NCBI RefSeq assembly: GCF_002564025.1
Contig: NZ_PDJH01000001.1
Location: 682,001 to 746,000, forward strand
Origin: Flavimobilis soli
GTDB lineage: Bacteria; Actinomycetota; Actinomycetes; Actinomycetales; Cellulomonadaceae
Length of the DNA: 64,000 nt
Direction of reading: 5' to 3'
Part shown: positions 53,925-64,000 of the stretch, in pieces
Numbering within the stretch: the stretch's first letter is position 1
Layout: every line of letters starts with the position of its first letter
Translations under genes and position numbers: made by a program
The notes under the pieces: generated by a model
Seen by the model: the letters and a program-made list of their open reading frames with translations, nothing else
What the model was told of the DNA's origin: nothing
The model's database searches: none

Positions 53925-55517
53925 TCAGCCGCCGAGCAGCTTCTTCAGCTCGTCCATGTCGGGCACACCTGCGGCGTCGCTCTTCGAGCCGAGGCCGAAC
54001 GCGGAGCCCTTCGACGCCGCGGGAGCCTCGAGGAGACCGGCGGCGCGGGCCGCGGCCTCACGCTCCTGCTGGGCGCGCTTCGCCGGGTTGCCAGACTTCG
54101 CCTTCTTGCCCTTCTTCGGCTGCGGCGCCATGCGGCCCTTGGACTTCTTGCCGCCCATGCCGGGCAGCGCCCCCATACCGGGCAGCCCGCCGCCCGTACG
54201 GGCCATCTGCTTCATCATCTTCTGGGCGCCCTCGAAGCGCTCGATGAGCTGGTTGACGGCCGTCGTCGTCGTGCCGGCACCCTTCGCGATGCGCGCGCGG
54301 CGCGAGCCGTTGATGATCCGGTGGTTCGCACGCTCGGCCGGCGTCATGGAGCGGACGATCGCCTCGACGCGGTCGACCTCGCGCTCGTCGAAGCTGTCGA
54401 GCGCCTCGCGCATCTGGCCCATGCCCGGCAGCATGCCGAGCATCTTCTTCATCGAGCCCATGTTGCGCATGGCCTGCATCTGCACCAGGAAGTCGTCGAG
54501 CGTGAAGTCGTCGCCCTTCTGGAGCTTGGCGGCCATCTTCTCGGCCTGCTCGGCGTCGAACGCCTTCTCGGCCTGCTCGATGAGGGTGAGGACGTCACCC
54601 ATGTCGAGGATGCGCGACGCCATGCGGTCCGGGTGGAACGGCTCGAAGTCCTCGAGCTTCTCGCCCGTGGACGCGAAGAGGATCGGGCGGCCCGTGACGC
54701 GGGCGACCGAGAGTGCCGCGCCACCGCGCGCGTCGCCGTCGAGCTTCGACATCACGACACCGGTGAAGTCGACGCCCTCGAGGAACGCGCTCGCCGTGGC
54801 GACCGCGTCCTGACCGATCATCGCGTCGATGACGAACAGGACCTCGTCGGGCTGCGTCGCCTCGCGGATCTCGCGCGCCTGCGCCATGAGCTCCGCGTCG
54901 ACGCCGAGACGTCCCGCGGTGTCGATGATGACGACGTCGTGCTGGCGCGAGCGCGCCGTCGCGACACCGCCGACGGCGACGGCGACCGGGTCACCCGTGG
55001 GGACCTCGTCCTCGCCCGCGACGCCCGGGTGGGGCGCGTAGACGGTCGCGCCGGCGCGCTCGCCGACGACCTTGAGCTGCGTGACGGCGTTCGGACGCTG
55101 CAGGTCCGCGGCGACGAGGAGGGGCGTGTGGCCCTGGTCCTTGAGGTGCTTCGCGAGCTTGCCCGCGAGCGTCGTCTTACCGGCACCCTGGAGGCCCGCG
55201 AGCATGATGACCGTCGGCGCGGTCTTCGCGAACGTCAGACCGCGCGCCTGATCGCCGCCGAGGATCGAAACGAGCTCCTCGTTGACGATCTTGACGACCT
55301 GCTGCGCCGGGTTGAGAGCCTCGGAGACCTCGGCCGACAGGGCGCGCTCACGCACCGCGGCGGTGAACTCGCGAACGACCGGGACGGCGACGTCGGCGTC
55401 GAGCAGGGCTCGACGGATCTCGCGCACGGTGGCGTCGATGTCCGCCTCGGACAGGCGCCCGCGCGTGCGCAGGTTCTTGAACGTCGACGTCAGACGGTCA
55501 GACAGGGTGGCGAACAC
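53925..55517 (-). CDS. ffh: Signal recognition particle GTPase Ffh
   Basis: Binds signal sequences and 4.5S RNA and docks on FtsY. The 530-residue protein has the N domain, the G domain with GLQGAGKTTLAGKLA near 107-121, DTAGRLG near 200, and the Met-rich M domain (MQAMRNMGSMKKMLGMLPGMGQM). The C-terminal tail has Gly/Lys/Ala-rich low complexity. The GTG start at 55517 follows GAGGGATACCCG. It lies 43 nt after glnD. The 4.5S RNA gene was not found in the window. Confidence 0.97.
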   Translation of the reverse strand: MFATLSDRLTSTFKNLRTRGRLSEADIDATVREIRRALLDADVAVPVVREFTAAVRERALSAEVSEALNPAQQVVKIVNEELVSILGGDQARGLTFAKTAPTVIMLAGLQGAGKTTLAGKLAKHLKDQGHTPLLVAADLQRPNAVTQLKVVGERAGATVYAPHPGVAGEDEVPTGDPVAVAVGGVATARSRQHDVVIIDTAGRLGVDAELMAQAREIREATQPDEVLFVIDAMIGQDAVATASAFLEGVDFTGVVMSKLDGDARGGAALSVARVTGRPILFASTGEKLEDFEPFHPDRMASRILDMGDVLTLIEQAEKAFDAEQAEKMAAKLQKGDDFTLDDFLVQMQAMRNMGSMKKMLGMLPGMGQMREALDSFDEREVDRVEAIVRSMTPAERANHRIINGSRRARIAKGAGTTTTAVNQLIERFEGAQKMMKQMARTGGGLPGMGALPGMGGKKSKGRMAPQPKKGKKAKSGNPAKRAQQEREAAARAAGLLEAPAASKGSAFGLGSKSDAAGVPDMDELKKLLGG

Positions 55518-55557
55518 CGGGTATCCCTCACGATCACAGCAACGATGACAGGCGCCC

Positions 55558-55563
55558 AGCCTA
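55558..55563 (-). promoter_or_regulatory. Candidate -10 element of ffh
   Basis: TAGGCT on the minus strand overlaps the glnD TAG stop codon, 40 nt before the ffh GTG. The -35 is not clear; it may simply be internal to the operon. Confidence 0.35.
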
Positions 55564-57348
55564 CCCGGCCAGGGCGGTCAGGCCGCGCCGGGTGAGGTCG
55601 TCGACGAGGCGCGCACGCCAGGCGGTCCACCCGTTCGGCCCGAGGGAGGACGAGTCCGCCTCCGTGACGACCCGCAGGATCTTCAGCAGGTCCGCGCGGT
55701 GGTCGACGGCGTCGAGCAGCTCCGCGAGCGTCTCGGGCGAGTCGGGGTCGGCGGTCGTCGCGAGGCGCGACAGGGTGAGGTGGTGCCGCACGATGCGCGC
55801 GACGTCGTCCGCGACGTGCTCCTCGAAGCCCATCCGCCGCACGATCGTCGGGGCGAGCTCGGCGCCGACGACGGAGTGGTCGGCCGCGCCGGCGCGCTTG
55901 CCGATGTCGTGCAGGAGCGCCGACAGCAGCAGCACCTCCTGGTCGTCGACCTCGCGCCGGTCGCGGCCGGCGCGAGCGACGACCTCGACGAGGTGCCGGT
56001 CGACCGTGTGCCGGTGGATCGCGGAGCGCTGCGGGCGGTTGCGGACGGCGGCCCACTCGGGGATCCACCCGGTGACGACGCCGACGAGGTCGAGCGCCTC
56101 GAAGACGGGCACCTGGTCGTGCTGCGCCCCGAGCAGCGTCATGAGGTAGCCGCGCGCGACCTTCGGCCAGGGCTCGGGCAGCGGCGGGCAGCCCGCGAGA
56201 TTGACCGACGTCACCGGCGAGATCGCGAGCCCCGTACGGGCGGCGGTCGCTGCCGCCCGCAGCGGCAGCAGCGGGTCCTTCTCCGGCTGGGCGTCGATCG
56301 CGAGGACGAGCTCGCCGTCGTGCTCCACGAGGCCGTCGGACACCGCCCGCAGGCGCGGCGGCACGCGCTTGCCGCGCACGACGAGCGGCCTGCGCGCGAC
56401 CGAGGGCCGCACGAGCGCCTGGCGCGCGCGCCGGACCGTCGTGTCGAGCGCGTACGTCACCGTGCGCCCCGCCTCGGCGAGGGACGCGAGCAGGTCGTCC
56501 GCGTCGCCGACACCGAGGAGCTGGGCGACCTCCTCCTGCTCCTGCTGCACCAGGCGGTTGGTGGAGCGGCCCGTGACGACGTTGAGCGCGTCGCGCACGT
56601 CGAGCAGGTGCGCCCTCGCGCGGTCGACGTCGCCGTGCGGACGGTCGGTGAGCCAGGACGCCGCGAGGGCGGAGAGCACGACCGCGTCCCGGATGCCGCC
56701 GCGCGCCTCCTTGAGGTCCGGCTCGATCAGGTACGCGATCTCGCCGCTACGCTCGGCGCGCGTACGCGTCGACGCGAGGAGCTCGGGCAGGCGCCGACGC
56801 GACGCGCCGCGCCAGTCCGTCAGCACCGCCGACGACGCCTTGTGGACGAGCAGCGCGTCGCCCGCGACGACTCGCGTGTCGAGCAGCCCGACGGCGGCCG
56901 GCACGTCCGTCGACGCGACCTGGCGGCACTGTGCGAGCGAGCGCACCGAGTGGTCGAGGTCGAGGCCCGCGTCCCACAGGGGGTACCACAGCCGGTCCGC
57001 GAGCGCGGACAGCTGCTGAGCGGTGCGCGTACGGCCGTCGTGCAGGAGCACGAGGTCCAGGTCGCTCAGCGGCCCCGCGTCCCCGCGGGCCAGGCTCCCC
57101 ACCGCGGCGAGCGCGACACCGTGCTCCGGCTCGTCGCCGAGGGCCTCGCGCCACAGCTCGGCGAGCGCCGCGACGACGACGTCGCTCTGCCGGCGGCGGC
57201 GCTCGGTGCCCGACTCGGCGCTCGGGTCCTGCATCGTCTGCCGTGCGTCCTCGATCCGGAAGCGGCGGAGGTCCCGCACCCCGATGGAATCGGTGTGCGG
57301 GACCTCCTGCGCTCCGGACCGGTTGTCTCCGTCCCGGTCGTCCTGCAT
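55561..57348 (-). CDS. glnD: PII uridylyl/adenylyltransferase GlnD, lacking C-terminal ACT domains
   Basis: Modifies and demodifies the PII protein GlnB in response to glutamine. The 595-residue protein has the nucleotidyltransferase motif [16 protein letters not shown] at 84-99 (Asp96 and Asp98), the central domain, and an HD domain with [15 protein letters not shown] near 475 and HH later. It then ends about 20 residues after the HD domain ([10 protein letters not shown]), whereas GlnD proteins of 750-900 residues carry two ACT glutamine-sensor domains there. It begins 5 nt after glnB. In actinobacteria the group added is adenylyl, on Tyr51 (family knowledge). The ACT loss could change sensing. 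Confidence 0.92.
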   Translation of the reverse strand: MQDDRDGDNRSGAQEVPHTDSIGVRDLRRFRIEDARQTMQDPSAESGTERRRRQSDVVVAALAELWREALGDEPEHGVALAAVGSLARGDAGPLSDLDLVLLHDGRTRTAQQLSALADRLWYPLWDAGLDLDHSVRSLAQCRQVASTDVPAAVGLLDTRVVAGDALLVHKASSAVLTDWRGASRRRLPELLASTRTRAERSGEIAYLIEPDLKEARGGIRDAVVLSALAASWLTDRPHGDVDRARAHLLDVRDALNVVTGRSTNRLVQQEQEEVAQLLGVGDADDLLASLAEAGRTVTYALDTTVRRARQALVRPSVARRPLVVRGKRVPPRLRAVSDGLVEHDGELVLAIDAQPEKDPLLPLRAAATAARTGLAISPVTSVNLAGCPPLPEPWPKVARGYLMTLLGAQHDQVPVFEALDLVGVVTGWIPEWAAVRNRPQRSAIHRHTVDRHLVEVVARAGRDRREVDDQEVLLLSALLHDIGKRAGAADHSVVGAELAPTIVRRMGFEEHVADDVARIVRHHLTLSRLATTADPDSPETLAELLDAVDHRADLLKILRVVTEADSSSLGPNGWTAWRARLVDDLTRRGLTALAG

Positions 57349-57353
57349 GTGAC

Positions 57354-59014
<1,661 letters not shown>

Positions 59015-59058
59015 CGCCAGCCCCTCGGCCGGCCCGGGATCAACCTTCGCCCAGCAGG

Positions 59059-59096
59059 ATTACCTCTGTTCGCTGAGTTTGTTACGGCCGTGAATC
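59059..59096 (-). promoter_or_regulatory. Candidate GlnR-type operator upstream of amtB
   Basis: On the minus strand the 5-mers GATTC, GTAAC, AGCGA and GTAAT follow each other with 6-nt spacers, so the two GTnAC-like units (59085-59081 and 59063-59059) are exactly 22 bp apart, as in actinobacterial GlnR boxes (gTnAC-n6-GaAAC repeats). The GaAAC positions are poorly matched, so this is tentative. It lies 45-82 nt upstream of the amtB start. Confidence 0.33.
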
Positions 59097-59158
59097 ATGC
59101 CGCGGCTGAACGTAAACACTGTGTGTCATGCACCCTCCGGGGGCCCGAGGCGCCAGCG

Positions 59159-60349
59159 TCAGACGCCGAGCAGGCCGTCGACGAACGCCTCGGGGTCGAA
59201 CGGCGCGAGGTCGTCGGGGCCCTCGCCGAGGCCCACGAGCTTGACCGGAACGCCGAGCTCGCGCTGGACGGCGACGACGATGCCGCCCTTCGCGGTGCCG
59301 TCGAGCTTCGTCAGGACGATGCCCGTGACGCCCGCGACCTCGCCGAAGACGCGTGCCTGGTTGAGGCCGTTCTGGCCCGTCGTCGCGTCGAGGACGAGGA
59401 GCACCTCGGTGAGCGGCGCCTCCTTCGTGATGACGCGGGAGATCTTGCCGAGCTCGTCCATGAGGCCGGCCTTGTTCTGCAGGCGGCCCGCGGTGTCGAC
59501 GAGGACGACGTCGGAGTTCTCGCGACGGCCGCGACGTACGGCGTCGAACGCGACGGCCGCGGGGTCGGCGCCGTCGCGGTCGGAGCGGACGGTGGGGACG
59601 CCGACGCGCGAGCCCCACGTCTCGAGCTGGTCGGCGGCCGCGGCGCGGAACGTGTCGGCGGCGCCGAGCACGACCGAGCTGCCCTCCGCGACGAGCACGC
59701 GGGCGAGCTTGCCGACCGTCGTCGTCTTGCCGGTGCCGTTGACGCCGACGACGAGGACGACGGCGGGGGTGGCAGAGCCGTCCTCGGCGGTCGCGCCGGT
59801 CGTGCCGAGCGAACGGTCGAGCGTCGGGTCGACGAGCTTGAGCAGCTCGCTGCGGAGCATGTCGCGCACGACGGCGGGGTCCGCGATGCCGTGCACGCGC
59901 ACCTGGGTGCGCAAGGACTCGATCAGCTCGGCCGTCGGGCCGGCGCCGACGTCGGCGAGGAGGAGGACCTCCTCGAGCTCGTCCCAGTCGTCCTCGGAGA
60001 GGTGGTCACGCGAGAGGACGGCGAGCAGCTTCTGGCCGAGCGGGGAGCCGGAGCGTGCGAGCCGGTCACGCAGGCGCGCGAGGCGTCCGCCGACAGGCTC
60101 GGGGACCTCGAGCGAGGGCGCGGCCTGCGCGTCCTCCTCGACGAGAAGCTCGGGCTCGTCCTCGATCGCCGCGGCGGCGTCCTCGAGGGTCGTCGTGCCG
60201 GGCCCGACGCCTGCGGTCGGGACGCTCGGAGGGGCCGCGGGTGTGCCGGTGCCGCGACCTCGGCGGACGCGCGGGCCCACGAGCGCGGTCGAGACGCCGG
60301 CGAGGACGACGAGGGCGAGCAGGATCCAGAGCCAGGAGAAGTCGTTCAC
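59159..60349 (-). CDS. ftsY: Signal recognition particle receptor FtsY
   Basis: Membrane docking GTPase for Ffh. The 396-residue protein begins with one membrane segment (WLWILLALVVLAGVSTALV) and an acidic/Pro-rich linker, then the NG domain with GVNGTGKTTTVGKLA near 203, DTFRAAA near 232 and VDTAGRLQNK near 285. The GTG start at 60349 is coupled to the region after the small membrane protein. It keeps the smc-ftsY order. Confidence 0.96.
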   Translation of the reverse strand: MNDFSWLWILLALVVLAGVSTALVGPRVRRGRGTGTPAAPPSVPTAGVGPGTTTLEDAAAAIEDEPELLVEEDAQAAPSLEVPEPVGGRLARLRDRLARSGSPLGQKLLAVLSRDHLSEDDWDELEEVLLLADVGAGPTAELIESLRTQVRVHGIADPAVVRDMLRSELLKLVDPTLDRSLGTTGATAEDGSATPAVVLVVGVNGTGKTTTVGKLARVLVAEGSSVVLGAADTFRAAAADQLETWGSRVGVPTVRSDRDGADPAAVAFDAVRRGRRENSDVVLVDTAGRLQNKAGLMDELGKISRVITKEAPLTEVLLVLDATTGQNGLNQARVFGEVAGVTGIVLTKLDGTAKGGIVVAVQRELGVPVKLVGLGEGPDDLAPFDPEAFVDGLLGV

Positions 60350-60400
60350 CGGACCAGTCTCTCAGGAAGGCGCGGGGTCGCGCTCAGACGGAGCTGCCGC

Positions 60401-60778
60401 TCAGACGCGGGAGCGGGGGCCGCGCTGCGGCACGGTCGTGCGGACGACGTCGGCGGCCTTCTCCAGGCGCGCCGTGATCTCCTCCGCCTGGACGTACCCC
60501 GCGCCGTCCTCGAGGTTGGCCTGGAAGAGGTCGGTCATCGTCGTCTCGACGGGCGGCGCATCGACGATGCGCGCGATCTCGTCCGCGCCGAGGTCGGGGG
60601 TCTGCGGGCCGCGACCGCGCAGGCTCGCCCACGCAGCCTTGAAGTCGGAGAACATCCCGGCGACCCCGCGACCCGAGTCGAAGCGCTCGGTCGTGGCGAA
60701 CCCGGCCGCGACCATGACGAGGGCGGCGGCGACGAGGGCGACGAGGAGCCAGGCGGAGAAACCGATGATCTGCTGCAC
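60401..60778 (-). CDS. Small membrane protein between smc and ftsY
   Basis: I do not recognise a named family. With the GTG at 60778 the 125-residue protein has one membrane segment (AWLLVALVAAALVMVAAGF, about 9-27) and a soluble part of about 95 residues with DLGADEIARIVDAPPVETTMTDLFQANLEDG and a helical, charged end (EEITARLEKAADVVR). The N-terminus is likely outside or short inside. It has no clear ribosome-binding site. It lies in the conserved smc-ftsY junction, but a link to either is only positional. Confidence 0.7.
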   Translation of the reverse strand: MQQIIGFSAWLLVALVAAALVMVAAGFATTERFDSGRGVAGMFSDFKAAWASLRGRGPQTPDLGADEIARIVDAPPVETTMTDLFQANLEDGAGYVQAEEITARLEKAADVVRTTVPQRGPRSRV

Positions 60779-60883
60779 GGCTCTATTGTCGGACGAATCC
60801 GCGGCCCTGGGGCGGACTCCGCGCTGTCGTGCGCGATTCGCCACACGATCTTCACCCACCCGTCCGGGTGCGCCGGGAACGAC

Positions 60884-63800
60884 CTACGCGACGGGCGCCG
60901 CAGCGGCCTCGCGGCCGTCCCGCAGGCGCTGGCTGATGACCTGCGTGACGCCGTCGCGCATCGTCACGCCGTACAGCGCGTCGGCGATCTCCATCGTGCG
61001 CTTCTGGTGCGTGATGACGATGAGCTGAGAGTCCTCCTGGAGCTCGCGGAAGATCTCCAGCAAGCGGCCGAGATTGACGTCGTCGAGCGCCGCCTCGACC
61101 TCGTCCATGACGTAGAACGGGCTCGGCCGGGCCTTGAAGATCGACACGAGCAGCGCGACCGCGGTCAACGACCGCTCGCCGCCCGAGAGCAGCGAGAGCC
61201 GCTTGACCTTCTTGCCCGCGGGACGCGCCTCGACCTCGATGCCGGTCGTGAGCATGTCCGACGGGTCGGTCAGCACGAGGCGCCCCTCGCCCCCGGGGAA
61301 CATGCGCGGGAAAACGCGCTCGAACTGCTCGGCGGTGTCACGGAACGCGTCGGCGAACACGCGCTCGACCCGGTCGTCGATCTCCTTGACGATCTGCAGC
61401 AGGTCGGCGCGCGAGCGCTTGAGGTCGGCGAGCTGCTCGGTGAGGAACTGGTGGCGCTCCTCGAGCGCGGCGAACTCCTCGAGCGCGAGCGGGTTGACCT
61501 TGCCCAGCTGTGCGAGCGCGCGCTCCGCCGTGCGCAGGCGCTTCTCCTGCCCGGCACGTACGTACGGGACCGTGCGGGGCTCGCTCTCCCCCGCCTCGCC
61601 GTCGGCTCCCTCGGCAGGCTCACCGAGGACCGGCACGGGCCGGTCGGGGCCGAACTCGTCGACGAGCACCTGCGGGTCGATGCCGAGCTCCTCGGTCGAG
61701 CGCGCCTCGAGCTGCTCGATACGCAGCGCCTGCTGCGCGCGGGCGACCTCGTCGCGGTGCACGACGTCAGTCAGCTCGCGCAGCGTGCCGGTGAGCGAGT
61801 CGACGCGGGCCCGCACCTCGACGAGACGCGCGTCGCGTGCCGCACGGGCCACCTCCTGGGCGTCGCGCTCGGCGGCCACGACCGCGAGCGACTTCTCGAG
61901 GACCTCGAGCGTGACCCGGGCCCCCTCGGCGACCGCCGACGCGCGAGCCGCCTGTCGGGCACGCTGCTCGGCACGCCGGGCCGCGCGGGCCTGCGCCTCA
62001 CGCTCGGCGGCAGCAGCGCGCGTGAGCGACTGGGCGCGCCCGGCGAGCGCACGGGCACGCTCCTCGCTCGTGCGCAGCGCGAGACGTGCCTCGGTCTCCT
62101 TCGCGCGGGCCGCGGAGGCCTCCTGGGCGGCCTCGTCGCGGGCCTTGGTCGCGGCGGCGAGCGCTTCCTCGGTCGACTCGGGCTCGGCCTCGGCGACCTG
62201 GAGCCGCTGGACGAGGTCGGCGAGCGCCTCCTGCTGCGTCTCGAGCGTCGCCTCCGCCCGTGCGAGCGCCTCGGCGGCGCGCTCCTCCTCGGCGGCCGCG
62301 GCGCGAGCCGTCGCGCCGAGGTGGCCCAGCTGCTCGGCGACCGCAGCGAGAGCGGCGTCGGACTCGTGGAGCCGCTCGAGGGTCTCGTCGTGGACCTGCG
62401 CGGCCTCGACTTCCTCGGCGAGCGCCGCGGCGAGGCGCTCGTCGAGCGTCGCGGCCTCCGTCCCGGCGGCCGCGAGGCCGCTGCGCGCGTCGTCGAGAGC
62501 GGCCTGCAGGTGCAGGACGCTCGGCGCGGCCGCGGAGCCGCCGAGAGCAAGGTCGCGCCCGAGGACGTCACCGGCGCGCGTCACCGCGACGAGCTCGGGC
62601 GACGCCTCGACGAGCACGCGTGCGTGCGCGAGGTCGTCGACCACGACGTGGTCGGCGAGCAGCGACGCCACGGTCGCCGCGAGCGCGGGCGTCGTGCCGA
62701 CGACGTCGCTCGCCCAGCGGGCGCCGTCGGGCAGCGTGCGCGCGGCGCGGGCAGGGGCCTCGCGGCCCTCGGACGCGACGACGAGGGTCGCGCGTCCGGC
62801 GTCGTCGGCGCGGAGCCAGCGGATGACGTCGACAGCGCCGCCGAGGCTCTCGACGGCGAGCGCGTCCGCCGCGTTCCCGAGCGCGGCCGCGACCGCCTCC
62901 TCGTAGCCCGGCTCGACCGTGAGCAGCGCGGCGAGCGAGCCGAGCACGGGTGCGAGCTCGGCGTCCTCGGACGCGAGGATCGCCCCGGCCGCGTCCTTGC
63001 GCTCGAGGCTCAGCTCGAGCGTCTCGGCGCGGGCCGTCAGGGTCGCACGCATCGCGCGCACCTCGTCGAGTCGGGCGCGGACCTCTCGGACCGCGGCCTG
63101 TGCCGCGTCGAGACGCGCGACGGCGGCCTCGTGTGCGGCGTCGAGACCGACCTCGCCCTCCTCGACGCCCGCGACCTCGGACTCGAGCCGGGCGAGCTCC
63201 GCCTGAGCGGCGCGCCCACGCTCCCGTGCCTCGTCCGCCCCGGCGCGCAGTCGCCCGATCTCCGCGACGGTCGCCTCGACGCGCGAGCGCTGCGCCGCGA
63301 CCTGGCCGGCGAGCCGGGCGAGCCCCTCGCGCCGGTCGGCAGCGCCGCGCAGCAGCGCCGCGACCTCGCGCTCGGCGTCGTTCGCGCGCTTCTCCGCAGC
63401 CTCACGGAACGCGACGACCGTCTCGAGCGCGGTCCGGGCCACCTCGGTCTCCCCCGCGAGCTCCTCCTCGGCGGCGCGCGCCCGCTCGGCCTGCGCCTCG
63501 AGCGCACCCGGGTCGGAGCGCTGCTCGACCGGCTCGGGCGTGCCGAGCAGGCGCAGCCGCTCGGTCGCGAGCGTCTGCGTGCCGCGGACCCGCTCGCGCA
63601 GGGAGGACAGGTGGTACCAGGTGTCGGCGACCTGGGCGAGCTGCGGCGCGGCCGTCGCGGCCGCCGCCTCGAGCGCCGCGAGCTCGTCGCGAGCCGCCGC
63701 GAGGTCCTTCTCGACCTCGGACTGCCGGGCGCGCAGCGCTGTCTCGTCGGCCTTCTCCTGCTCGAGCGTCGCGACGAGCTGGACGAGGTCGTCCGCGAGG

Positions 63801-64000
63801 AGGCGCGCGCGGGCGTCGCGCGCGTCCGCCTGGACGACCTGGGCGCGGCGGGCGATCGCCGCCTGCTTCCCGAGCGGTCCGAGCTGGCGGCGCAGCTCGC
63901 TCGTCAGGTCGCTCAGGCGCGTGAGGTTCGCCTGCATCGAGTCGAGCTTGCGAAGCGCCTTCTCCTTGCGCTTGCGGTGCTTGAGGACGCCCGCTGCCTC
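60884..64000 (-). CDS. smc: Chromosome segregation protein SMC (5' end outside the window)
   Basis: ATPase that organises and segregates the chromosome with ScpA and ScpB. About 1038 residues are visible: a long coiled coil rich in Ala/Glu/Arg, the hinge region around the residues coded near 62.9-62.5 kb, a second coiled coil, and the C-terminal ATPase half with the signature LSGGERSLTAVALL and Walker B YVMDEVEAALDD. The reading frame stays open to 64000, starting with EAAGVLKHRKRKEKALRKLD, a segment typical of SMC before the first coiled coil. The Walker A N-terminus must lie beyond the edge. Confidence 0.96.
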   Translation of the reverse strand, partial: EAAGVLKHRKRKEKALRKLDSMQANLTRLSDLTSELRRQLGPLGKQAAIARRAQVVQADARDARARLLADDLVQLVATLEQEKADETALRARQSEVEKDLAAARDELAALEAAAATAAPQLAQVADTWYHLSSLRERVRGTQTLATERLRLLGTPEPVEQRSDPGALEAQAERARAAEEELAGETEVARTALETVVAFREAAEKRANDAEREVAALLRGAADRREGLARLAGQVAAQRSRVEATVAEIGRLRAGADEARERGRAAQAELARLESEVAGVEEGEVGLDAAHEAAVARLDAAQAAVREVRARLDEVRAMRATLTARAETLELSLERKDAAGAILASEDAELAPVLGSLAALLTVEPGYEEAVAAALGNAADALAVESLGGAVDVIRWLRADDAGRATLVVASEGREAPARAARTLPDGARWASDVVGTTPALAATVASLLADHVVVDDLAHARVLVEASPELVAVTRAGDVLGRDLALGGSAAAPSVLHLQAALDDARSGLAAAGTEAATLDERLAAALAEEVEAAQVHDETLERLHESDAALAAVAEQLGHLGATARAAAAEEERAAEALARAEATLETQQEALADLVQRLQVAEAEPESTEEALAAATKARDEAAQEASAARAKETEARLALRTSEERARALAGRAQSLTRAAAAEREAQARAARRAEQRARQAARASAVAEGARVTLEVLEKSLAVVAAERDAQEVARAARDARLVEVRARVDSLTGTLRELTDVVHRDEVARAQQALRIEQLEARSTEELGIDPQVLVDEFGPDRPVPVLGEPAEGADGEAGESEPRTVPYVRAGQEKRLRTAERALAQLGKVNPLALEEFAALEERHQFLTEQLADLKRSRADLLQIVKEIDDRVERVFADAFRDTAEQFERVFPRMFPGGEGRLVLTDPSDMLTTGIEVEARPAGKKVKRLSLLSGGERSLTAVALLVSIFKARPSPFYVMDEVEAALDDVNLGRLLEIFRELQEDSQLIVITHQKRTMEIADALYGVTMRDGVTQVISQRLRDGREAAAAPVA

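Overview
The window is a gene-dense, very GC-rich (about 70 % by eye) stretch of core chromosome. Many start codons are GTG, stop/start overlaps such as GTGA and ATGA are common, and -10 elements are of the TAnnnT type. The gene order (smc-ftsY-amtB-glnB-glnD-ffh; rpsP-khpA-rimM-trmD-rplS-lepB-rnhB-DUF2469-yraN-comM-dprA; rpsB-tsf-pyrH-frr-cdsA-rlmN-dxr-rip1-ispG; rimP-nusA-ylxR-infB-rbfA-truB-ribF-rpsO-pnp) is typical of Actinobacteria. A Micrococcales lineage such as the Cellulomonadaceae is my inference. I see no prophage, insertion sequence, CRISPR array, tRNA or rRNA gene.

Layout, mostly on the minus strand. 1-9.9 kb: FtsK, RNase J, DapA, folA/thyA and DapB, with a secreted polysaccharide deacetylase and an acetyltransferase on the plus strand. 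9.9-24.5 kb: the translation/RNA operon run rimP-nusA-ylxR-infB-rbfA-truB-ribF, then a secreted amidase, rpsO, pnp and an M16 peptidase. 24.6-27.6 kb: a plus-strand island with a ferritin-like (DUF4439) lipoprotein and a two-gene ABC exporter. 27.6-40 kb: proS, a GNAT protein, ispG, rip1, dxr, a DivIVA-repeat protein, rlmN, cdsA, frr, pyrH, tsf and rpsB. 40.3-46.2 kb: an M23-like secreted protein, the WhiG/FliA sigma factor, XerC, DprA, ComM and YraN. 46.3-51.1 kb: DUF2469, RNase HII, signal peptidase, L19, TrmD, RimM, KhpA and S16. 51.2-53.9 kb: an unusual M16-like protein and an amidohydrolase. 53.9-64 kb: Ffh, the PII nitrogen-control module, FtsY, a small membrane protein and the 3' part of smc.

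The genes serve translation (S2, S15, S16, L19, EF-Ts, IF-2, RRF, RbfA, RimM, RimP, TrmD, TruB, RlmN), membrane protein targeting (Ffh, FtsY, LepB, Rip1), envelope and isoprenoid precursor synthesis (DapA, DapB, CdsA, Dxr, IspG), chromosome handling (FtsK, SMC, XerC, DprA) and nitrogen sensing (AmtB, GlnB, GlnD).

I did not find a convincing new multi-gene system. The best leads are an M16 peptidase-like protein with an extra C-terminal beta-rich region, a DivIVA-domain protein built from a tandem duplication, a GlnD that ends right after its HD domain, a folded leader closed by a 10-bp helix upstream of rplS, a set of genes whose -10 element sits 6-7 nt before the start codon (apparent leaderless mRNAs), and an AT-rich intergenic patch with a perfect TATAAT between xerC and dprA.
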